Below are positions 25,865 through 33,410 of a stretch of DNA of 41,167 nucleotides, in pieces. Made by a program: the position numbers and the translations under genes. The stretch spans positions 1 through 41,167 of the forward strand of contig JBJXGH010000102.1 of assembly GCA_046153685.1 (NCBI GenBank). The letters are read 5' to 3'. This DNA comes from CAMAPP01 sp046153685 (GTDB lineage: Bacteria > Pseudomonadota > Alphaproteobacteria > CADEGL01). The notes beneath the pieces are model-generated. The model made no database searches. It saw only the letters and a program-made list of their open reading frames with translations, and was not told where the DNA came from. How positions within the stretch are numbered: position 1 is the first letter of the stretch; the number at the start of each line of letters is the position of its first letter.

Positions 25865-26586
25865 GAGGCGGAACCGCCGCTATCTTTTTTCGCATTGCGC
25901 CGATTTTGCGCCGAACGCGGACGTGAATCCCGCATGGGGCCACCGTGCACGAGATAGTGGCACATCTCCGCGATATTGGTCGCGTGATCACCGATCCGCT
26001 CGATGTTCTTCGAAATGAACAACATGTGCGTGCAAGGCGTGATGTTGCGAGGGTCTTCGAGCATATAAGTCAAGAGTTCGCGAAACAGGCCCGTGTGCAA
26101 GGCGTCAAGTTGATCGTCGCGGTGCCAGACATCCATCGCCTTGTCGACGTCCTTCTCGATATAAGCGTCGAGCACGTCCTTGATCATTTGCTGCGACACC
26201 TCCGCAAGACGCGGCAAAGACGAAAGGCCCTTGATCGAGGGATGTTCATTCAACCGGATCGTTCGCTTGGCAATATTGGTTGCGCAATCCGCCACGCGCT
26301 CGAGCTCCGCGGAAACCTTGAGCGCCGAGACGATCTCACGCAAATCGGTCGCGACCGGCTGGCGCAAAGCCAGAAGCCGCACGACCAGATCGTCGATTTG
26401 CAACTCAAGTTCGTCGATCAGATCGTCATTCTCGATCGTCTGAGCGGCAAGGTCGGTGTCGCGGCGCACCGCGGACTCGACCGCGGTCTTGAGCTGCGCC
26501 TCCGCGAGGCCGCCCATGCGGGCTAAGAGATTATTCAATTCCTTCAGGTCTTCGTCGTACTTTCGGACCGTGTGTCCCTGGCTCAT
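25861..26586 (-). CDS. phoU: Phosphate signalling protein PhoU
   Basis: At 241 aa it equals the E. coli protein in length. It is an all-helical protein of two PhoU repeats, each with the metal-binding ExxxD pattern: VSAELERVADCATNIAKRT in the first and ISKNIERIGDHATNIAEM in the second. PhoU keeps PhoR in its inhibitory state when the Pst transporter is saturated and limits phosphate uptake. The C-terminal tail (RDSRPRSAQNRRNAKKDSGG) is basic and likely disordered. It lies 52 bases after pstB and overlaps phoB. Confidence 0.96.
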   Translation of the reverse strand: MSQGHTVRKYDEDLKELNNLLARMGGLAEAQLKTAVESAVRRDTDLAAQTIENDDLIDELELQIDDLVVRLLALRQPVATDLREIVSALKVSAELERVADCATNIAKRTIRLNEHPSIKGLSSLPRLAEVSQQMIKDVLDAYIEKDVDKAMDVWHRDDQLDALHTGLFRELLTYMLEDPRNITPCTHMLFISKNIERIGDHATNIAEMCHYLVHGGPMRDSRPRSAQNRRNAKKDSGGSAS

Positions 26587-26638
26587 TTTGATTCCTTATC
26601 GGTCGATTCTCGCGCCGCGTTCACGAACCGTCTCCGGC

Positions 26639-27472
26639 TCAGCCAAAACGACCCGTCACATAATCCTGGGTCTGCCGGCTTTTCGGATTCGTGAATATCT
26701 CGTCGGTGTCGCCGTACTCGATCAACTTGCCGAGGTACATGAACGCGGTATTGTCGGATACGCGTGCCGCCTGCTGCATGTTGTGGGTGACGATGATAAT
26801 CGTGTACTGCCCCGACAATTCGTCGATCAGCTCTTCGATCCGCGCCGTGGCGATGGGATCAAGAGCCGAGCACGGCTCATCCATCAAAAGAACTTCGGGG
26901 TCACCGGCAATTGCGCGTGCAATGCACAGGCGCTGCTGCTGACCGCCCGAGAGGCCGAGCGCGCTCTGGTGCAGGCGATCCTTGGCCTCGTCCCAAAGCG
27001 CTGCGCTCTTGAGCGAACGTTCGACCGTCTCCGCGAGAACTCCCCTATTGCGCACGCCATCAACCCGCAGGGGATAGATGACGTTCTCGAAGATCGACAT
27101 GGGGAAGGGATTGGGCTTTTGAAACACCATGCCCATACGTTTGCGCAGGGCAATAACATCGGCGCGCGGATCGTAAATGTTGTTGTTGTCCAGCGTCACA
27201 TTGCCCGAAATCGTCAAGCCGTCGATCAAATCGTTCATGCGATTGAGCGAGCGAAGAAGGGTTGACTTGCCGCAACCCGACGGACCGATGAGCGCGGTCA
27301 CCAGGCCGCGCTCGACCACCATTTCCACATCGAACAGCGCTTGCGCGGCGCCATACCACAGGCAAAATTTCGCGATATCGAGAATGGCGCCCTGGTCACC
27401 CGTCTTCACGTGATAAATCGCGCCGCCGTCTGCTGGCCTGCTTGCCGCCGTCATTGTCATAACTCCCGCCAT
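26639..27472 (-). CDS. pstB: Phosphate ABC transporter ATP-binding protein PstB
   Basis: The 277 aa product is an ABC ATPase energising phosphate import. Walker A is GPSGCGKST, the Q-loop lies in GMVFQKPNPFPMSIFENV, the signature is LSGGQQQR, and Walker B is VLLMDEPCSALDP, followed by the H-loop in IIIVTHNMQQA. The phrase FQKPNPFPMSI is diagnostic of PstB. A variable 30-residue N-terminus precedes the domain, and an ATG at 27457 is an alternative start. It follows pstA by 7 bases. Confidence 0.97.
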   Translation of the reverse strand: MAGVMTMTAASRPADGGAIYHVKTGDQGAILDIAKFCLWYGAAQALFDVEMVVERGLVTALIGPSGCGKSTLLRSLNRMNDLIDGLTISGNVTLDNNNIYDPRADVIALRKRMGMVFQKPNPFPMSIFENVIYPLRVDGVRNRGVLAETVERSLKSAALWDEAKDRLHQSALGLSGGQQQRLCIARAIAGDPEVLLMDEPCSALDPIATARIEELIDELSGQYTIIIVTHNMQQAARVSDNTAFMYLGKLIEYGDTDEIFTNPKSRQTQDYVTGRFG

Positions 27473-27479
27473 TGCGTCT

Positions 27480-29222
27480 CTAGAACTGGCTGCCCTTGAA
27501 CTTCCGCTTCATCCGGTTGCGTAGGATGATCGCCGACAGGTTCATAACGGCGATCAAGCAGATCAGAAGCATCGTGGTCACAAACACCATCGGCTTTCCC
27601 GCCTCTGAATTGCGCGATTGAAAGCCGACATCGAAAATATGAAAGCCGAGATGCATGAAGCTGCGTTCGAGGTGAATGAAGGGGAAAAACCCATCCACCG
27701 GAAGTTCCGGCGCCAGCTTGACGACGCCGACCAACATCAAGGGCGCGACTTCCCCCGCCCCGCGGGCCATGGCCAGGATGATCCCGGTCATGATGCCCGG
27801 CATGGCGCGCGGCAGAACGACACGCGTGATGGTCTGCCATTTCGACGCCCCGCATGCGAGCGAACCCTCGCGCATCGAGCGTGGCACGGCGGCCAGCGCC
27901 TCTTCGGTCGCCACGATCACGACCGGCACCGTGAGAAGGGCAAGAGTGAGCGAGGCCCACAGCAATCCGCCCGTGCCGAAGGTCGGATTGGGCAGGTTCT
28001 CGGAGAAGAACAGCTGGTCGATCCCACCGCCCAGGATATAGGCGAAGAAGCCAAGCCCGAAAACGCCGTAAACGATCGAGGGCACGCCCGCGAGGTTGTT
28101 CACCGCGATGCGCACCGCGGTGACCGTGCGACCTTGCTTGGCGTATTCGCGCAGATACAGCGCAGTGATCACGCCGAAGGGCGCGACAACGACCACGAGA
28201 AGAACCGTCATCGCGAATGTTCCGAAAATCGCCGGCAGCACGCCGCCCTCGGTATTCGCCTCTCGTGGCTCCTCGGTCAGGAATTCCGCCCAGCGCGAGA
28301 GATAGACGCCGATCTTCTCAAAGAACCCAATATCGTTCGCCGCGTAAAAACGGACGATCATCGATAGGGGAAGAACTTTCTCCCGCCCGCCGATATCCGC
28401 CAAATAAACGCGTTGCACCGCATCCTCGGCGCGAAGTGCCTTTGATTCGGTTGTCAGCTCGTCGTATCGCGATTGCAGTTCCTGGGCACGGACGTTGAAC
28501 CTGTCGTTCGCCGCGGCGTATTCGGGACTCTCTCGCCCCTTGCGCATCTCGACGCCGCGCAGGTTCAGGCGTTCCTTGTTGAGGTAATAGTTGATGGTGC
28601 CGATTTCGTTCTTCTCGATGTTTCGGATGCGACGATATCTGTCGCGTGCCTCGGCGTGGGCCGCGCGCATTTCCGATTCGACAAAGCTTCCCGCTTCTTT
28701 CCTCGCGCCGTTGGCATCGAATCCCTGAATTCGACCAACGAATACACCCCACTCCAGACGCTCGGCAAAATACAGGCCGCTCGGGTATTCGCGCTTGGCG
28801 ACGTTGTGCTCGGTCACCCACCGAAAATCATCGCCGTAGAGATCGAAATTTCCGGTGCGGTAAAGCGTGCGGAGCGCAAAGCCGCCTTCGGCCGCGATCT
28901 TGGCGCGGGCACTGGGGGCCAATTGCTCCGCGATATCGGGTGCCAGTTTGTAGCGCTCCACGCGCGAAGGTTCACCCGCGATCACCTCGCCGCTCGCAAG
29001 CGTCACCGCCGCGATTGGCTTGGGATAGAATGTCGCAAGGCCGTTCCACAAGACCATGACCAAAAAGCCGACGATCATGATGCAGCCGAATGCTAGCGCT
29101 CCACCGAGCGCCCAGAGGAAGGGTTCGCCTTGCGATGAAATATCCGTCACGCGCTTGCGAGCCACGGTCATTGTCTGTTCCGCATCGGTTGCCGCCGTCT
29201 TGTTCAAGTAGCTCACGGTCAT
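27480..29222 (-). CDS. pstA: Phosphate ABC transporter permease PstA, long form
   Basis: At 580 aa this is nearly twice E. coli PstA (296 aa). The first membrane helix is at about residues 38-62 (ALAFGCIMIVGFLVMVLWNG). Residues about 65-310 form a soluble, charged and partly coiled-coil insert (EARDRYRRIRNIEKNEIGTI, RFNVRAQELQSRYDELTTES), presumably periplasmic. The permease core follows from about residue 330 (IFGTFAMTVLLVVVVAPFGV). Its cytoplasmic coupling loop is EEALAAVPRSMREGSLACGA. Long-form PstA proteins occur in other Proteobacteria paired with long PstC, as here. It lies 19 bases after pstC. Confidence 0.93.
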   Translation of the reverse strand: MTVSYLNKTAATDAEQTMTVARKRVTDISSQGEPFLWALGGALAFGCIMIVGFLVMVLWNGLATFYPKPIAAVTLASGEVIAGEPSRVERYKLAPDIAEQLAPSARAKIAAEGGFALRTLYRTGNFDLYGDDFRWVTEHNVAKREYPSGLYFAERLEWGVFVGRIQGFDANGARKEAGSFVESEMRAAHAEARDRYRRIRNIEKNEIGTINYYLNKERLNLRGVEMRKGRESPEYAAANDRFNVRAQELQSRYDELTTESKALRAEDAVQRVYLADIGGREKVLPLSMIVRFYAANDIGFFEKIGVYLSRWAEFLTEEPREANTEGGVLPAIFGTFAMTVLLVVVVAPFGVITALYLREYAKQGRTVTAVRIAVNNLAGVPSIVYGVFGLGFFAYILGGGIDQLFFSENLPNPTFGTGGLLWASLTLALLTVPVVIVATEEALAAVPRSMREGSLACGASKWQTITRVVLPRAMPGIMTGIILAMARGAGEVAPLMLVGVVKLAPELPVDGFFPFIHLERSFMHLGFHIFDVGFQSRNSEAGKPMVFVTTMLLICLIAVMNLSAIILRNRMKRKFKGSQF

Positions 29223-29241
29223 ACGATGCCCTCCGCGAATC

Positions 29242-31854
29242 TCAAAGTTGGGCGGTCCGGCGGCGGAAACGCAATCGAATGGCTTCGGCCAGTGTGTTGA
29301 TCACAAATGTGACGACGAACAGCGTCAGTGCGGCCAGGAACAACATGCGGAACAGGGTCGAATCCTTGACCGCCTCCGGCAATTCGACCGCGATATTGGC
29401 TGAAAGCGCGCGCAGGCCGTTGAAGATGTTCCAATCCAGGATCGCGGTGTTGCCCGCGGCCATAACCACGATCATGGTTTCTCCGACCGCGCGGCCCATG
29501 CCGACCATGACCGCGGCAAAGACGCCGCTCATGGCCGCCGGCAGAATCACGGCGATGGCCGTCTGCCAGGATGTCGCGCCACAGGCGAGGCTGGCGGCGC
29601 GCAGATGCTCGGGCACGGAATTCAGCGCGTCCTCGGCAATGGTGTAGATGATCGGGATGATGGCGAAGCCCATGGCAAAGCCGACGACCAGTGCGTTGCG
29701 TTGGGTGTAGGTATTCACGATACCGCCGCGGGGACTGATGCCCAGACCGATCATCAGCAGGGCGCCGACATAGGCAATCGCGGCGCCAGCCAGGCAAAGC
29801 CCGATCCAGCGCGCGGCGCTCATCGCGCCGGCGCGGCTACGCGGCAGGCCGCGCATCCAGTCGGCATATAGCCTTCCGACATTGCGCTCGAACAGCAGCG
29901 CGGCGGCGATGAAGGCCAGGGGAAACAGCAACAGGGCCAGGAACGGCGCGTCCGTTCCGACACCGCCATTGGCCCAGGCCTTGAGGTCGCCTGCGAACAG
30001 CGCCTGCTCGAAGGCGTCGCCCAAGCCGTAACACAGCCAACCGAACAGGGCGATGACGGCGAACATCAAGATAAACTTAGGAATGCCGCCATAGCGAAGC
30101 GCGACCGGCGAAGGCAGCATTTGCCACAAATATGCGCCGACCATGAGCCCCATCGGCACCGCGATGAACGCCATGATCACCGCGGCGATCCAAGTTTCGA
30201 TGATGGGCGCGAGGATCAGGGCGGCAATGAAGCCCAGCACCACCGAGGGCAGCGAGGCCATCATCTCCATGACCGGCTTGATCACCGAACGGACGGAATG
30301 GTGCAGAAACTCGGAGGTGTAGATCGCGGCGCAGATAGCGATGGGAACGGCGAAAAGCATGGAATAGAAGGCTGCCTTGAGCGTGCCGAAGATCAGCGGG
30401 ACGAGCGAGAGTTTGGGCTCGAAGCTGTCGGTGCCTGAGGACGATTGCCAAGTATAACCCGGCCCTTGGTAGCCCTCGTACCAGACTTTGCCGAAAATGG
30501 ACGAGATCGTCGTTTCGGGATGCGGCGCGTCCACGTCCCAGGCGAAATACCGACCGTCATCGGTGATGGCGAGAATGCCGTCTTCGCGCGGCGCGAGCAC
30601 CAGATGGTCGATTTTCACCGGCGCTTTCGGCGCGGCCTTGAGCAGGACCTGCTCGCTCGTCGAATGGCGCAGCCAGACATTGCCGGCGCCATCGGCGGTC
30701 GCAAATGTCTTGCTCCTCTGACTTGCGCTGACCGCGATGATTTCGGATTTTTGCGGCTCGAGATTGTGCGCGCGGACGAGGGCATAGCCGTCCTTCGTGG
30801 TGGCGCCGGAACGCTGCAGGCGGAAGAAGACATCGACCGTTCCCGCCGAGGAACCGACGACGAGCGATTGCTCGCCGATCAGAAACGAGAACGACGTGAG
30901 ACGTGCGCCCTCGGGCACCATCGAGATCGATTCGGCAAGCGTGGGCTTCGTGAGATCGCGCGTGTCGTAACGGCGCACGAGGCCCGTTTCCTCGGCGGCA
31001 TAGATTTGATCGGCTTTCTCCGTGATCAACACACCGGCGATTTTCGCATCGGCCGGCAGCTCGGGCAGGGCGCTGGTTTGCGCGGTGCTTGTGACCTCGC
31101 CGGTCAGCATGTTCTTTCGCGTCTCGGTGTGGGTCAGGCGAGCCACGCCGTCGGCGCTCACGGTCACGAAGGCGATGCTCGGACGCTCGGGCGTGCCGCC
31201 GATGCGGTAATCCATCACCCTGATCGCCTGACCCGGCGAGATATCCTGAGGATTCTCGATTTCCAGGCTTATGCTGGATTTTCGAATCTGTCCGCCCTGG
31301 ATGGTAGTGTATATGGCGCGGCCGTCGGTCCAGTCGTGGTCGTTAAGTGTTTCCAGCCGACTCATGTCCTGGCCGGGGGCCAGAACTTCGACATCGATTT
31401 TGACCTCTCCAAACCGCACGGTGCCGTCCGCGAAGCCGAACGCCACATTGGCGCCCGACAAAGTACGCGCGAACGCGGTGATCTTCTTGCCGCCAAAATC
31501 GAATTGCGGCGCGGCGACAGGCTTTCCGGAAGCAATATGAAAGGCCGTGGCCTTGCCGGCCTCGTCGATGGCGACGGCCAGGGTCTTGTATTCGTCGATT
31601 TTCGTCATGAGCGCGCGGCCGCGAATTGCTTCGCTTCTGCCCTCGATCGCGCCGATGATGCTGGCTCCGGTGAACAGCGGTACGACGGCCTGCGCCAGGA
31701 AGGCCATGATGGTGAACACGGCCACGATTACGAATATGCCACCGACGGTGATGGTCCAGTCCGCCAGGCGGTCGATGATCAGCACCGAGCGGCGCGTGGG
31801 CGCGCGGCGGCGGAGCGCGGATTTTTTTGGGACGATTTCTTCGCTGACGGTCAT
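29242..31854 (-). CDS. pstC: Phosphate ABC transporter permease PstC, long form with beta-propeller-like insert
   Basis: The 870 aa product far exceeds E. coli PstC (319 aa). One membrane helix at about residues 32-58 (ITVGGIFVIVAVFTIMAFLA) is followed by roughly 400 soluble residues. These contain short beta-rich repeats such as VAFGFADGTVRFGEV, IYAAEETGLVRRYDTRDL, VVGSSAGTVDVFFRL and TADGAGNVWLRHS, resembling a beta-propeller. The permease core starts near residue 490 (FGTLKAAFYSMLFAVPIAIC). Extra helices are inserted at about 600-720. The coupling loop is EDALNSVPEHLRAASLACGA. The insert should face the periplasm. A strong hairpin separates pstC from pstS. Confidence 0.93.
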   Translation of the reverse strand: MTVSEEIVPKKSALRRRAPTRRSVLIIDRLADWTITVGGIFVIVAVFTIMAFLAQAVVPLFTGASIIGAIEGRSEAIRGRALMTKIDEYKTLAVAIDEAGKATAFHIASGKPVAAPQFDFGGKKITAFARTLSGANVAFGFADGTVRFGEVKIDVEVLAPGQDMSRLETLNDHDWTDGRAIYTTIQGGQIRKSSISLEIENPQDISPGQAIRVMDYRIGGTPERPSIAFVTVSADGVARLTHTETRKNMLTGEVTSTAQTSALPELPADAKIAGVLITEKADQIYAAEETGLVRRYDTRDLTKPTLAESISMVPEGARLTSFSFLIGEQSLVVGSSAGTVDVFFRLQRSGATTKDGYALVRAHNLEPQKSEIIAVSASQRSKTFATADGAGNVWLRHSTSEQVLLKAAPKAPVKIDHLVLAPREDGILAITDDGRYFAWDVDAPHPETTISSIFGKVWYEGYQGPGYTWQSSSGTDSFEPKLSLVPLIFGTLKAAFYSMLFAVPIAICAAIYTSEFLHHSVRSVIKPVMEMMASLPSVVLGFIAALILAPIIETWIAAVIMAFIAVPMGLMVGAYLWQMLPSPVALRYGGIPKFILMFAVIALFGWLCYGLGDAFEQALFAGDLKAWANGGVGTDAPFLALLLFPLAFIAAALLFERNVGRLYADWMRGLPRSRAGAMSAARWIGLCLAGAAIAYVGALLMIGLGISPRGGIVNTYTQRNALVVGFAMGFAIIPIIYTIAEDALNSVPEHLRAASLACGATSWQTAIAVILPAAMSGVFAAVMVGMGRAVGETMIVVMAAGNTAILDWNIFNGLRALSANIAVELPEAVKDSTLFRMLFLAALTLFVVTFVINTLAEAIRLRFRRRTAQL

Positions 31855-31903
31855 GGCATCGTCCTAGGTTGGCGCCGCGCAGGGAGCGTCGAATGAGCCG
31901 ATC

Positions 31904-31944
31904 AAAGGAAAAGAAAGCGGACACGGCGGTTGCCCGCCGCGTCC
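31904..31944 (-). terminator. Intrinsic terminator or attenuator between pstS and pstC
   Basis: On the transcribed minus strand GGACGCGGCGG (31944-31934) pairs with CCGCCGTGTCC (31929-31919) through 11 pairs, one of them G-U. The loop is GCAA, a GNRA tetraloop. A pyrimidine tract, GCTTTCTTTTCCTTT, follows (31918-31904). It begins 9 bases after the pstS stop. As the downstream genes lack another obvious promoter, it likely gives partial termination or stabilises pstS mRNA. Confidence 0.75.
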
Positions 31945-31953
31945 GGTCGTTGC

Positions 31954-32919
31954 CTAGAGCCCCTTGGCCTTCATGGCTTGGTCGGCGATTGCCTTGGTAA
32001 CCGGGAAATACCCGTCCTTCACCACGGCTTGCTGACCTTCCTTGGAATAGACGTAGCGGATGAATTCCGCGCGCAGCGGCTCCAATTTCTGGTTCGAATT
32101 GATGTTGACGTAGACATAGAGGAAGCGCGCGAGCGGATAATTGCCGGAATAAGCGTTTGCCGAATTGGCTTCGGCGCAAGCTTCGCCGGCCTTGCGCGCT
32201 AGGGGCACTGCCCGCACATCGGCGGTCATATAGCCGATGCCTGAATAGCCGGCACCGAACTTGTCGGATGCAACGCCCTGCACAACCGTCGAAGAGCCGG
32301 GCTGCTCCTTCACCGTATCCTTGTAATCTCCCTGGAACAGCGCGACTTCCTTGAAGTAGCCGTAGGTGCCCGAGGCGGAATTACGGCCATACAGCGAAAT
32401 CGGCCGCGCCGCCCATTCGCCGGTCAGGCCCAGATCGCCCCAGGTCTTGATGTCCTTGTCCAGCCCGCCTTTGCGGGTCTTGGAGAACATGGCATCGACC
32501 TGCTGCATGGTCAGACACTTGATTGGGTTGTCTTTGTGAACGTACAGCGCCAAAGCGTCGACCGCGCCGCGGATCGACTGGGGCTTGTAGCCGAATTTCT
32601 TCTCGAATTCGTCGATCTCGGCCTTCTTCATTTCGCGCGACATGGGGCCGAATTGCGCGGTGCCGGCGATCAGGGCCGGCGGGGCGGTCGAGGAGCCCTT
32701 GCCCTCGATTTCGATCTTCACATTGGGGTACTTCCCCATGAAACCCTCGGCCCAAAGCGTCATCAGATTGTTCAGCGTGTCTGAGCCAATCGATTTCAGG
32801 TTACCCGAGACCCCCGAGGCGACCTTATAATCGGTCAAGCCAGGGTCCACTTGTTGGGCGTGCGGCGCGCCGATGACGGCGAGGGTACCCACAATCGCGA
32901 ATACGGCGGTTTTGAACAC
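31954..32919 (-). CDS. pstS: Phosphate-binding periplasmic protein PstS
   Basis: The 321 aa product starts at a GTG (32917-32919) with AGGAGA about 8 bases upstream. An N-terminal signal peptide (FAIVGTLAVIGAPHA) precedes the mature protein. Phosphate-site motifs are IGSDTLNNLM, EGKGSSTAPPALIAGTAQFGPMSREM and RNSASGTYGYFKE, as in PstS proteins whose Ser/Thr/Arg residues bind phosphate. The C-terminal part (YSGNYPLARFLYVYVN) is typical of the long-range conserved PstS core. It is the first gene of the pst operon and the one nearest the PHO box. Confidence 0.95.
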   Translation of the reverse strand: MFKTAVFAIVGTLAVIGAPHAQQVDPGLTDYKVASGVSGNLKSIGSDTLNNLMTLWAEGFMGKYPNVKIEIEGKGSSTAPPALIAGTAQFGPMSREMKKAEIDEFEKKFGYKPQSIRGAVDALALYVHKDNPIKCLTMQQVDAMFSKTRKGGLDKDIKTWGDLGLTGEWAARPISLYGRNSASGTYGYFKEVALFQGDYKDTVKEQPGSSTVVQGVASDKFGAGYSGIGYMTADVRAVPLARKAGEACAEANSANAYSGNYPLARFLYVYVNINSNQKLEPLRAEFIRYVYSKEGQQAVVKDGYFPVTKAIADQAMKAKGL

Positions 32920-33049
32920 GGGCCTATTCTCCTATTCGATGCTGTGCGTTCGATATGGCGCGGGTGGTGATTGTGCGAGGCAGGCGGGCGCCAACCAGTC
33001 CGGCACAGGAAAAACTAAAGACCGGGCGGTATGGTTTTATGATCATATT

Positions 33050-33067
33050 GTTTCAGTTCAATGACAG
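33050..33067 (-). promoter_or_regulatory. PHO box (PhoB binding site) upstream of pstS
   Basis: The minus strand reads CTGTCAT-TGAA-CTGAAAC (33067 to 33050). The consensus is two CTGTCAT repeats separated by four bases. The first repeat is perfect and the second keeps CTG and one A, with exact spacing. A CATAAA (33041-33036) lies about 8 bases after it and could be the -10. The distance to the pstS start codon is about 130 bases. Confidence 0.75.
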
Positions 33068-33257
33068 CCCAAGCGCAAGCGTATGATCAATGGCTTGGTC
33101 AGAATCGGATTGGCCAAATCGCGACGGATGTCCGACGTCTCGAAAGTCGCCGGGTGGCGTGCATTTAGACAACCGCGTTCATGTGCCGGGCGAGGATGAC
33201 GCGGCTCCATGGATAAAACTTCCGGGCGCGAGGGCCGCGTACAGCCGTGGCGCGCGC

Positions 33258-33280
33258 AAAGAAAAAGGGCCAGCCCTTTC
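33258..33280 (-). terminator. Third hairpin of the tandem terminator array (short copy)
   Basis: On the minus strand AAAGGG-CTGG-CCCTTT (33280-33265) is followed by TTCTTTG. It is a shortened relative of the two hairpins upstream, missing about 15 bases from the stem and loop. It is the last of three in the transcription direction. Confidence 0.6.
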
Positions 33281-33283
33281 ACA

Positions 33284-33317
33284 AAGAAACAGGGCCGGTC
33301 CCGAAGGGCCAGCCCTA
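33284..33317 (-). terminator. Second hairpin of the tandem terminator array
   Basis: On the minus strand AGGGCTGGCCC (33317-33307), loop TTCG, GGACCGGCCCT (33302-33292), then GTTTCTTTG. The stem has 11 positions with one wobble and one mismatch, closed by a UUCG tetraloop. The T-tract is interrupted by a G. Confidence 0.75.
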
Positions 33318-33322
33318 TCACA

Positions 33323-33355
33323 AAGAAAAAGGGCCGGTCCCGAAGGGCCGGCCCG
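33323..33355 (-). terminator. First and strongest hairpin of the tandem terminator array, after the porin gene
   Basis: On the minus strand GGGCCGGCCC (33355-33346), loop TTCG, GGACCGGCCC (33341-33332), then TTTTTCTTTG (33331-33322). The 10-position stem has a single C-A mismatch, the loop is the very stable UUCG, and the T-run is clean. It begins 56 bases after the porin stop, and would stop porin transcripts from entering the pst operon on the same strand. Confidence 0.85.
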
Positions 33356-33410
33356 AATGGGTTCGAAGCGGAGGAGATTCGATTCGAGGGTGGTAAAAAA
33401 TTGTAGGTGG

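Larger units (their letters stand above)
33281..33358. repeat. Direct repeat, two 39-bp units
   Basis: Units 33281-33319 and 33320-33358 share 35 of 39 bases, and a shortened third copy precedes them at 33258-33280. Each unit carries one hairpin terminator with its T-tract, so the array arose by duplication of a terminator. The rest of the 491-base gap between pstS and the porin gene (32920-33410) holds the PHO box and nothing else I can support. Confidence 0.85.

Noticed and set aside
30445..31896. 483 aa plus-strand frame opposite pstC
   Set aside because: The opposite strand encodes an evident permease in an operon with matching neighbours; the plus-strand product has no motif.
33281..33358. 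Possible CRISPR-like array because of regular 39-bp spacing
   Set aside because: There are no unique spacers; the whole unit is repeated and carries a terminator hairpin with T-tract.
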